5,112 bases of DNA. It comes from Clostridia bacterium. GTDB taxonomy: Bacteria > Bacillota > Clostridia > Christensenellales > Borkfalkiaceae. The notes below the pieces were generated by a model that worked only from the letters and a program-made list of their open reading frames with translations, was not told the origin of the DNA and ran no database searches. The position numbers and the translations under genes were made by a program. Shown here one piece after another: positions 1 through 5,112 of the stretch; position 1 is the stretch's first letter; the number at the start of each line of letters is the position of its first letter. The stretch covers positions 1 to 5,112 of the forward strand of contig JAFVRU010000135.1 of the NCBI GenBank assembly GCA_017504065.1, in the 5' to 3' direction.

Positions 1-308
1 ACGGGGAAAACCGATATGCGCTACTCAAAAGCGCGAGAGAGAATGGGTTTCAGTCGGTTAGCGTTTGCGACGGGTTTGAGTTTGCCGTCCGCGTTGCGGC
101 TTTGAAAGCGCAGCCGGGGCAAACGGTGTTGTTAAGCCCTGCAAGCGCGAGCTTTGACGAATTTTCAAATTATGAAGAAAGGGGGGATAAGTTTGTCGAG
201 ATCGTGGGCGCGCTTGCGGAAAATGCAAACGAATACGCAGACGAAGTCGCGGACGACGGAGACGGCGCTAAGACAGAGTTTGACGAAAGAAACGAAGAAA
301 CTGAATAA
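1..308 (+). CDS. murD: MurD, UDP-MurNAc-L-Ala:D-Glu ligase, C-terminal fragment
   Basis: This is the 3' end of murD, cut by the left edge; the reading frame begins at base 3 and ends with TAA at 306-308. MurD is the cytoplasmic ATP-dependent ligase that adds D-glutamate to UDP-MurNAc-L-alanine. The fragment covers part of the C-terminal ligase domain. The diagnostic stretch is VLLSPASASFDEFSNYEERG, close to the family's LLSPACASFD...F..YEERG signature, followed by DKFVEIVGAL, where most MurD proteins end or nearly end. About 30 further residues follow, of which 13 are Asp or Glu and only 2 are Lys or Arg. This acidic tail is coded where ftsW probably already overlaps in another frame. The ATP-binding and central domains lie outside the window. 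Identity is firm from the signature; the role of the tail is unknown. Confidence 0.93.
   Translation, partial: GENRYALLKSARENGFQSVSVCDGFEFAVRVAALKAQPGQTVLLSPASASFDEFSNYEERGDKFVEIVGALAENANEYADEVADDGDGAKTEFDERNEETE
177..186 (+). promoter_or_regulatory. Strong Shine-Dalgarno-like site favouring TTG 193 as ftsW start
   Basis: GAAAGGGGGG lies inside murD. It matches the extended Shine-Dalgarno GAAAGGAGG over nine bases with a single A-to-G change, which still pairs as G-U. Seven bases separate the core (ending at 185) from a TTG at 193 in the ftsW frame. No other candidate ftsW start (ATG 172, ATG 223, TTG 280) has a comparable site. The caveat is that these bases also encode the conserved Glu-Glu-Arg-Gly-Asp stretch of MurD, so the match may be a by-product of protein conservation. 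Confidence 0.4.
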
Positions 309-1452
309 ACCGCGCGGCGATCTTTCCATCTTAATTTTGACGGTACTGCTCTCGGCGTTCGGGGTGCTTTCGGTGTATTCCGCAAGCCGTTACGTAGCGG
401 AAACGCAGTATGGCGACAAATGGTATTTCGTAAAAAAACAAGCGTTGGGTTTTGTGTTCGGGATTGTCGCGATGGTGTTTTGCGGACGTTTACAGTACAT
501 AAAGTTGCAAAGCAAAGCGGCGCGGCGTATCGCGTTGGTTTTGCCGATGATTTTGCTTGGACTTGTGTTCGTGCCGGGGCTCGGCGTAACCAATTACGGC
601 GCAACCCGCTGGATTGGGCTCGGCGGGTTTACGTTGCAGCCTTCGGAACTCGCCAAATACGGTTTCGTAATCTTTGCCGCGGCGTACATGGCGGACGATA
701 TGGGCAGAGTGCGTTCGTTCAAAGGCGCGTTGCCCGTATTGCTTGCAGGGGGCGCAATTTGCGTTTTGATCATGCTCGAGCCGAATATGTCGGTAACCAT
801 GTGCGTCGGCTGTTTGATGCTCGCCATGCTGTTTTTGGGCGGAATGAAAATCCGATATTTTTTGTGGATTGCTATTCCCGCGCTGCTCGTCGTGCCAATT
901 ATGATTATAGCAGAGCCCTATCGACTTTCACGGCTGAGCGCCTTTTTAGACCCTTGGGAAAACCCGAAAGGGGAAGGGTATCAACTCATACAGTCGTTAT
1001 ACGCGCTGGGGAACGGCGGTTGGTTCGGGGTTGGACTGTTCAATTCTAGGCAAAAATACCGTTTCTTGCCGTTTGCGGAAAGCGATTTTATTCTCTCGAT
1101 CATCGGGGAAGAATTCGGCTTTTTCGGAATGCTCGTTTTGTTTTCCGTCAGCGCCGTGCTCATCTTCCGCGGAATCAAAGTTGCGGCGAACACGGGGGAT
1201 TTCTTTTCGTTTTTGCTCGCGGCGGGGATTACGCTCGTATACGGAATTCAAACGGTCATCAACGCGCTCGTGGTCAGCGGGAGTATTCCGCCGACGGGGC
1301 TACCGTTGCCGCTCGTGAGCTCGGGAAACACGTCCTTGATTATCACGATGGCGTCTATGGGGCTGTTGTATGGGATTTCCGTTAGGAACGCCGAGCGCGG
1401 CAGGACTCATTCGGGAACAAAACGAACCGTTTTTTCATACAATAAAGCATAA
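193..1452 (+). CDS. ftsW: FtsW, septal peptidoglycan glycosyltransferase (SEDS family)
   Basis: FtsW is the polytopic SEDS protein that polymerises lipid II into glycan strands at the division septum, working with a class B penicillin-binding protein. About ten hydrophobic segments are visible, the first beginning just after PRGDLSIL (from about residue 44 with the start used here). Family landmarks are PSELAKY (about 150-156), LEPNMS (195-200), the large external loop with PWENPKGEGYQLIQS, then FAESDFILSIIGEEFGFFG. The Asp at about 298 matches the catalytic Asp297 of E. coli FtsW. GLPLPLVSSGNTSL comes near the end. SpoVE and RodA are relatives, but the murD-murA-ftsQ setting favours FtsW. 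The start is uncertain. TTG 193 (419 aa) has the only strong ribosome-binding site but overlaps murD by 116 nt. ATG 223 would give 409 aa, and TTG 280 would give 390 aa with a 29-nt overlap and a short basic N-tail common in the family. TAA at 1450-1452 lies 13 nt before murA. Confidence 0.93.
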   Translation: MSRSWARLRKMQTNTQTKSRTTETALRQSLTKETKKLNKPRGDLSILILTVLLSAFGVLSVYSASRYVAETQYGDKWYFVKKQALGFVFGIVAMVFCGRLQYIKLQSKAARRIALVLPMILLGLVFVPGLGVTNYGATRWIGLGGFTLQPSELAKYGFVIFAAAYMADDMGRVRSFKGALPVLLAGGAICVLIMLEPNMSVTMCVGCLMLAMLFLGGMKIRYFLWIAIPALLVVPIMIIAEPYRLSRLSAFLDPWENPKGEGYQLIQSLYALGNGGWFGVGLFNSRQKYRFLPFAESDFILSIIGEEFGFFGMLVLFSVSAVLIFRGIKVAANTGDFFSFLLAAGITLVYGIQTVINALVVSGSIPPTGLPLPLVSSGNTSLIITMASMGLLYGISVRNAERGRTHSGTKRTVFSYNKA

Positions 1453-1474
1453 GGAGCTTTATCGTATGGATAAA
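1430..1474 (+). promoter_or_regulatory. Inverted repeat hairpin across the ftsW-murA junction (possible translational coupling)
   Basis: Two 19-base arms (1430-1448 and 1456-1474) are nearly complementary around a 7-base loop. The inner stem is perfect: ATAAAGC (1442-1448) with GCTTTAT (1456-1462). After one A-C mismatch, TTCATAC (1434-1440) pairs with GTATGGA (1464-1470) with one G-U. After a T-T mismatch, three A-T pairs close it. The loop 1449-1455 carries most of the murA Shine-Dalgarno AAGGAG (1451-1456) and the ftsW stop TAA (1450-1452). The murA ATG (1466-1468) is paired in the stem. A ribosome finishing ftsW would melt the 5' arm and free the start codon, so coupling is the natural reading. 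The structure is read directly from the sequence; the function is inferred. Confidence 0.55.
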
Positions 1475-2722
1475 TTTATTATAGACGGCGGAGAAAAGCT
1501 GTATGGAAAAATTACCGCGCAGAGCGCGAAAAATACCGTATTGCCCTTGCTTGCCGCTGCTGTTTTAACCGATGAACAAGTGAAGATTCGTGGAGTACCG
1601 ACAATCAACGACGTGGAGAATATGTTGCATATTTTACGCGAAGTCGGATGTAGGATTGAGCGGCAAAAAGACGTTGCCGTAATCGACAGTTCAAACGCAG
1701 TTTCCCACGAGATTCCCGCAAGGTTGACGAAGGAACTGCGTTCTTCCGTTTTTATGCTGGGTTCGGTGTTGACGCGGTTTCACCGCGCGAAAATTTCCTA
1801 TCCGGGCGGTTGCGATATCGGGCTTCGGCCGATTGATTTGCATTTGTCGGGCTTAAAACGGTTAGGGGTCAAAATCGTAGAAAAGGACGGGTATATCGAT
1901 TGCCTTGCGGAGAAGCTGACGGGCGCGGAAATTCTGTTGGATTTCCCAAGCGTCGGCGCGACGGAGAATATCATTCTCGCCGCCGTGAAAGCGGACGGGG
2001 TTACGGTAATCCGTAACGCGGCGAAAGAACCTGAAATCGTCGATTTGCAAAATTTCCTGAACGCGATGGGCGCGAACGTGCGCGGCGCGGGCGGCGGTAC
2101 GATCGTCGTGGAAGGCGTAAAACGGTTGCACGGAGTCGATTATCAGCCGATTGGAGATCGGATTGAAGCGGGTACGTACTTGATCGCAACGGCGTCTTGC
2201 GGCGGGGAAATCGAGATAAACGGCGTTCCGTCGGAAAATATTGCCGCACTTTTACATAAATTACGTGAAAACGGTTGCAAAATCCGTGCAAAAAATGATA
2301 GAATAGTATTGTCGAGCGACGGACGGTTGCAATCGGTTGATTTATTGGAAACAATGCCCTTTCCCGGTTTCCCGACGGATATGCAGGCGCAATATTCGGC
2401 GCTTTGTTGTACGGCGGCGGGTACGACGCTCGTGGTGGAGAACCTTTTCGAAACGCGGTATCGCTACGCGGCGGAGTTAAAACGCATGGGCGCGGATATC
2501 ACCGTTCGCGGTCGAACGGCGCTAATTCGCGGCGTAGAAGCTTTGCACGGGGCTTGCGTTACGGCAAGCGATCTTCGCGGCGGCGCGGCATTGGTAGTCG
2601 CGGCATTGAAAGCGGAAGGGCAAAGTACGGTGCTCGATTTGTCCCATATAGATCGCGGCTATGCGGATTTTGAAGAAAAGCTCCGAAAACTCGGCGCGAA
2701 GATACGGCGGGTACGGGTTTAG
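1466..2722 (+). CDS. murA: MurA, UDP-N-acetylglucosamine 1-carboxyvinyltransferase
   Basis: MurA transfers enolpyruvate from phosphoenolpyruvate to UDP-GlcNAc in the cytoplasm, the first committed step of peptidoglycan synthesis and the target of fosfomycin. The 418-residue product matches the usual family length (E. coli 419). The catalytic and binding residues fall at or within one position of the E. coli numbers: Lys22-Asn23 in SAKN, Cys116 in PGGCDIGLRP (E. coli Cys115), Arg121, Asp305 in PGFPTDMQAQ, Arg371 in SDLRGG and Arg397 in HIDRGY. Retention of Cys116 predicts fosfomycin sensitivity at the target level. The only oddity at the first motif is Ser20 where the family usually has Gly (GAKN). 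ATG 1466 is chosen because AAGGAG at 1451-1456 precedes it by 9 nt and MDKFIIDGG is a normal MurA beginning. Upstream extension would run back into ftsW. It ends with TAG. Bacillota often carry two MurA paralogues; this one is the dcw copy. Confidence 0.97.
   Translation: MDKFIIDGGEKLYGKITAQSAKNTVLPLLAAAVLTDEQVKIRGVPTINDVENMLHILREVGCRIERQKDVAVIDSSNAVSHEIPARLTKELRSSVFMLGSVLTRFHRAKISYPGGCDIGLRPIDLHLSGLKRLGVKIVEKDGYIDCLAEKLTGAEILLDFPSVGATENIILAAVKADGVTVIRNAAKEPEIVDLQNFLNAMGANVRGAGGGTIVVEGVKRLHGVDYQPIGDRIEAGTYLIATASCGGEIEINGVPSENIAALLHKLRENGCKIRAKNDRIVLSSDGRLQSVDLLETMPFPGFPTDMQAQYSALCCTAAGTTLVVENLFETRYRYAAELKRMGADITVRGRTALIRGVEALHGACVTASDLRGGAALVVAALKAEGQSTVLDLSHIDRGYADFEEKLRKLGAKIRRVRV
2275..2304 (+). 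promoter_or_regulatory. Possible internal promoter within murA
   Basis: TTGCAA (2275-2280) and TAGAAT (2299-2304) are separated by 18 bases, and TGA directly precedes the second box, giving an extended -10 form. Both hexamers are imperfect against TTGACA and TATAAT (4 of 6 and 5 of 6). The segment lies in an A/T-rich pocket of an otherwise G/C-rich gene and uses adjacent AGA and ATA codons, which are uncommon in this window. If active, it would transcribe the end of murA, ftsQ and perhaps the GH2 gene. Such matches arise by chance, so this is only a candidate. Confidence 0.22.
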
Positions 2723-2766
2723 ACGGTTAAAAAAGCCAAAACGGTATATACTACGGAAGGAAAAGC

Positions 2767-3573
2767 ATGCGAAAGAAACTTTTGATCATTTTATTGACGA
2801 CGCTCGTCTTTTTGTCGGCGGTGTTCTTGGGTGGAGCGACGGTTTATCGGATCGACGCGGTTACGCTGATTGCCCACGACGTTTCCGACGCCGCGAAAGC
2901 GGAAGAACAGGAGCTTGTCGCCCGTTTGGAGCAATCCTACAAAGGGGATAATATCCTGTTTGCCGACCGTTCCGAAGCAACAAAGCTGTTGGCGGAGTTC
3001 CCTTGCCTGCGTTTGTCGGGCTTTAAAAAGGAATATCCCAACCGTATCGTAGTGGAAGTAACGGAAGATCCGGAAGTGTACGCGTTGCAAAGCTCGTCGG
3101 ATTCGGGGGAATATTATATTCTCGGAGAAACGGGCGCGGTGCTCGGCGTTCGGGATTCCTATATCAACCGTTTGGACGGAGAAAAGAACGTGCTGCTGCA
3201 GGGGGTAACCGTTACGGGTGATCGCGGGGAAGTTCCGACGGGCGACGCGCGGTTTGCGCCGATGCTTGCGGTGTGCGCGAAGCTTTCCGAGTTGCTCGGC
3301 GGTATTCGTCGCAACGTGATTTGCGTAGAAGCGCTTACGCAAACGCCCGACGGAATCGAGATTCCGCAAACGATCTTTCGGATTACGCTCGTGGAAGGCG
3401 TGAAGTTATATCTGTACGCGCCCGAAACGTATACGGCGGAAAAAACGCAAGCGGGTTTGGAGAAGTATTTTGCGTTATCAGACGTGGAACGCACGACGGG
3501 ACGGATCGCCGTTTCCGAAGTAAACGGGGAACTCATCGTAACCTATTCCGCAGTAGACGAATTTGAAAAGTAA
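2767..3573 (+). CDS. ftsQ: FtsQ/DivIB family cell division protein
   Basis: A 268-residue single-pass membrane protein of the FtsQ/DivIB family, which links early and late divisome components through contacts with FtsB/DivIC and FtsL. After only a short basic start (MRKK) comes one hydrophobic segment at about 5-26. A POTRA-like domain follows at about 28-100, beginning YRIDAVTL and containing a conserved-looking GDNILFAD (60-67) and the EYPNRIVVEVTEDPEVYAL end (89-107) typical of the family. The rest (about 108-268) fits the extracytoplasmic FtsQ beta domain, including a YYILGETGAVL stretch. The cytoplasmic tail is shorter than in E. coli FtsQ; total length is similar (276 in E. coli). ATG 2767 has AAGGA at 2757-2761, 5 nt away. 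It lies 44 nt after murA with no terminator between, so co-transcription is likely. Family assignment rests on the POTRA pattern and position, as sequence conservation in FtsQ is low. Confidence 0.9.
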   Translation: MRKKLLIILLTTLVFLSAVFLGGATVYRIDAVTLIAHDVSDAAKAEEQELVARLEQSYKGDNILFADRSEATKLLAEFPCLRLSGFKKEYPNRIVVEVTEDPEVYALQSSSDSGEYYILGETGAVLGVRDSYINRLDGEKNVLLQGVTVTGDRGEVPTGDARFAPMLAVCAKLSELLGGIRRNVICVEALTQTPDGIEIPQTIFRITLVEGVKLYLYAPETYTAEKTQAGLEKYFALSDVERTTGRIAVSEVNGELIVTYSAVDEFEK

Positions 3574-3583
3574 AGGAAATACG

Positions 3584-3610
3584 GTCTGTCGCTTACGGCG
3601 GCAGGCTTTT
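3584..3610 (+). terminator. Terminator-like hairpin between ftsQ and the GH2 gene
   Basis: GTCTGTCGC (3584-3592) pairs with GCGGCAGGC (3598-3606) over nine positions, two of them G-U, around the loop TTACG. Four T residues follow (3607-3610). This is the shape of a weak rho-independent terminator beginning 11 nt after the ftsQ stop codon. The T run is short, and the GH2 ribosome-binding site begins only a few bases later. It may therefore attenuate read-through or act on translation rather than end the transcript fully. Confidence 0.4.
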
Positions 3611-3626
3611 CCGTAAAGGAGAAACT

Positions 3627-5112
3627 ATGCGATTAAGAACGGAGTATGCAGTCGGGGAAATCCCCCACGCAGAACATCCCACGCCGCAACGCATGCGCAA
3701 GGCATGGCGCTGTTTAAACGGCACGTGGGCTTTGCGGAAATACGCTGCGGACGGAACGGAAAATTTTACGGGCAATATTCTTGTTCCGTTTTCGCCTGAA
3801 ACGCTTTTAAGCGGCTTGAAAGACGGTTTTTCGCTCGGCAAAGGCGAACGGCTGGAGTACGAGCGGACGTTCACGCTGACGGAAGAAGAAGCTAAAAAAC
3901 GCGTCGTTTTGCATTTTGGCGCGGTGGATAGCGAATGCGAAGTGTTTGTCAACGGGCAAAAAGTCGGCGGGCATCGCGGCGGGTTTACCGCGTTTTCAAT
4001 GGAGCTCAACGGACAAATTGCGGCAGGGGAAAACACGTTGGTCGTATCGGTTACGGATGAAGCGACGCGGAACGGCGGAACTCGCGGTAAGCAAAGCGAT
4101 CGCGCGGGTGGAATTTGGTATACGCCGCAAAGCGGGATTTGGCAAACGGTTTGGTTGGAATTTAAACCCGAACGCAGCATTGAAAATCTTCGGATTACGC
4201 CGTATGTACCCGAGAAAAAACTCGTTTTGGAATTTGCGTGTCAAGACTCAGTGGAAATCGTCGTATTCGATCAGGGGAAAGAGATTTTACGTGGCAAAGG
4301 GCGCGGGCGCGTGGAATTTGTTTACGATTTCGAGCTTTGGTCGCCCGAAAACCCGAAATTGTACGATTTGCTGCTCGTTAGCGACGGCGGGGACGAGCTC
4401 TATTCCTATTTCGGCTTCCGTTCGTTCGGGCTTGTAACGGACAAAACGGGCAAACAGCGGCTCGCGCTAAACGGGAAACCCTATTTTTATAACGGTGTTC
4501 TCGACCAAGGCTATTGGTCGGACGGGCTGTTGACGTATCCGAGCGATCAAGCGGCTTTTGACGAATTGAAAATGCTCAAAGACATGGGCTTTAACACGGT
4601 TCGAAAGCATATCAAGGTCGAGCCGATGCGTTGGTATTATCATTGCGATCGGTTGGGGCTCGTCGTATGGCAGGACTTTGTCAACGGCGGCGGGGAATAC
4701 AAGTTCACGCACGTCGCGTTGCTGCCCTTTCTTGGATTTCATCATAAGGACGACGATTATCGGTATTTCGCGCGAGAAGACGAGCGGGCGAAACAGGAGT
4801 TTCGGGATATGGCGGCGGAGATTGTAACGGCGTTGTATAATTGCGTGAGCGTCGGGGTCTACGTACCGTTCAACGAAGGTTGGGGACAATTCGATTCGGG
4901 TGAGATGACAAGATGGTTGGAAGAAATCGATCCCACGCGTATTGTGGACAGCGTTAGCGGTTGGCACGACCAAGGCGAAGCGGAAACGCGACTCAAGAGC
5001 TTGCATACCTATTACACGCCTTTGCGAGTCCCCAAAGATTCGCGCGCGGTCGTGCTGTCGGAATTCGGCGGGTATGCGATGAAGCTTGACGGGCACGTGT
5101 TCAATCCGAATA
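3627..5112 (+). CDS. Glycoside hydrolase family 2 protein (beta-galactosidase/beta-glucuronidase type), 3' truncated
   Basis: The gene is open through the right edge; 495 residues are visible. GH2 enzymes are retaining exo-glycosidases that remove beta-linked sugars such as galactose, glucuronic acid or mannose. Domains in order: an N-terminal sugar-binding jelly roll at about 25-180 (WRCLNGTWAL start, GGIWYTPQSGIWQTVWLE end), an Ig-like beta sandwich at about 181-270 ending FGFRSFG, and a TIM barrel from about 280 (LNGKPYFYNGVLDQGYW). The acid/base is Glu417 in FNEGWGQFDS; the likely nucleophile is Glu479 in VLSEFGGY. RKH at 326-328 and GLVVWQDF are further barrel landmarks. There is no signal peptide or membrane segment, so a cytoplasmic enzyme is expected, acting on imported or short glycosides. 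Substrate cannot be assigned, partly because the C-terminus is missing. ATG 3627 has AAAGGAG (3615-3621) 5 nt upstream. It follows ftsQ by 53 nt across a hairpin, so it may be a separate or attenuated unit rather than a division gene. Confidence 0.93.
   Translation, partial: MRLRTEYAVGEIPHAEHPTPQRMRKAWRCLNGTWALRKYAADGTENFTGNILVPFSPETLLSGLKDGFSLGKGERLEYERTFTLTEEEAKKRVVLHFGAVDSECEVFVNGQKVGGHRGGFTAFSMELNGQIAAGENTLVVSVTDEATRNGGTRGKQSDRAGGIWYTPQSGIWQTVWLEFKPERSIENLRITPYVPEKKLVLEFACQDSVEIVVFDQGKEILRGKGRGRVEFVYDFELWSPENPKLYDLLLVSDGGDELYSYFGFRSFGLVTDKTGKQRLALNGKPYFYNGVLDQGYWSDGLLTYPSDQAAFDELKMLKDMGFNTVRKHIKVEPMRWYYHCDRLGLVVWQDFVNGGGEYKFTHVALLPFLGFHHKDDDYRYFAREDERAKQEFRDMAAEIVTALYNCVSVGVYVPFNEGWGQFDSGEMTRWLEEIDPTRIVDSVSGWHDQGEAETRLKSLHTYYTPLRVPKDSRAVVLSEFGGYAMKLDGHVFNPN

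Noticed and set aside
170..604. Minus-strand open frame opposite murD and ftsW
   Set aside because: The product is an Arg/Ser/Pro-rich sequence without domain features, typical of the antisense of a G/C-rich membrane protein gene.
1414..1443. Possible murA promoter with TACAAT (1438-1443) and a weak GGAACA -35
   Set aside because: The -35 match is only 3 of 6, and the bases are better explained as an arm of the junction inverted repeat.
1370..1465. Upstream extension of murA from a TTG within ftsW
   Set aside because: ATG 1466 has a good ribosome-binding site and gives the standard MurA length with catalytic residues at standard positions; the extension is not MurA-like.
2744..2752. GTATATAC palindrome and TATACT box before ftsQ
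   Set aside because: No acceptable -35 hexamer lies 16-18 bases upstream, and the start point would leave almost no leader. The 8-base palindrome is too short to interpret alone.
4467..5096. Long open frame on the minus strand opposite the GH2 gene (also 3593-4180, and 2791-3369 opposite ftsQ)
   Set aside because: They lie wholly within a plus-strand gene with clear family motifs, and their translations show no recognisable domain. They reflect the codon bias of the real genes.
1..5112. CRISPR array, tRNA/rRNA, insertion sequence, phage or defence system
   Set aside because: No spaced direct repeats, RNA gene signatures, transposase or terminal repeats were seen. Coding is nearly continuous and consists of recognised housekeeping genes plus one GH2.

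Overview
The window is a stretch of a bacterial division and cell wall (dcw) cluster, all on the + strand. In order it holds the 3' end of murD, then ftsW, murA and ftsQ/divIB, followed by the first 495 codons of a family 2 glycoside hydrolase that runs off the right edge. The murD-ftsW-murA-ftsQ order, the MurA sequence and the strong Shine-Dalgarno sites suggest a Bacillota (Clostridia-type) genome. Base composition is close to balanced by eye, with G/C-rich codons such as ACG, GCG, GGC and GAC favoured. I cannot place it more finely from this sequence.

Layout: 1-308 is the MurD C-terminus with an acidic tail. About 193-1452 is FtsW, whose start is uncertain; the best-supported start overlaps murD by 116 nt. 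1466-2722 is a complete MurA with its catalytic residues in place. 2767-3573 is FtsQ/DivIB, a single-pass membrane protein with a POTRA domain. 3574-3626 is a short spacer with a terminator-like hairpin. 3627 to the end is the GH2 enzyme. No gap exceeds about 55 nt, and I see no RNA gene, CRISPR array, mobile element or long repeat.

How the genes work together: MurD adds D-Glu to the UDP-MurNAc-peptide precursor. MurA makes the first committed precursor, enolpyruvyl-UDP-GlcNAc. FtsW polymerises lipid II at the septum, and FtsQ/DivIB is a scaffold of the same divisome. MurG, which often lies between ftsW and murA or ftsQ in such clusters, is absent here. The GH2 enzyme is not a known dcw component; it has no signal peptide and probably acts on glycosides in the cytoplasm.

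The most notable non-coding signal is a near-perfect inverted repeat across the ftsW-murA junction (1430-1474). It puts the murA start codon in a stem, with the ribosome-binding site and the ftsW stop codon in the loop, as expected for translational coupling. A second hairpin, just before the GH2 gene, has a competing alternative pairing. I found no convincing evidence of a wholly new system; the window is mostly ordinary core genes with unusual junctions.
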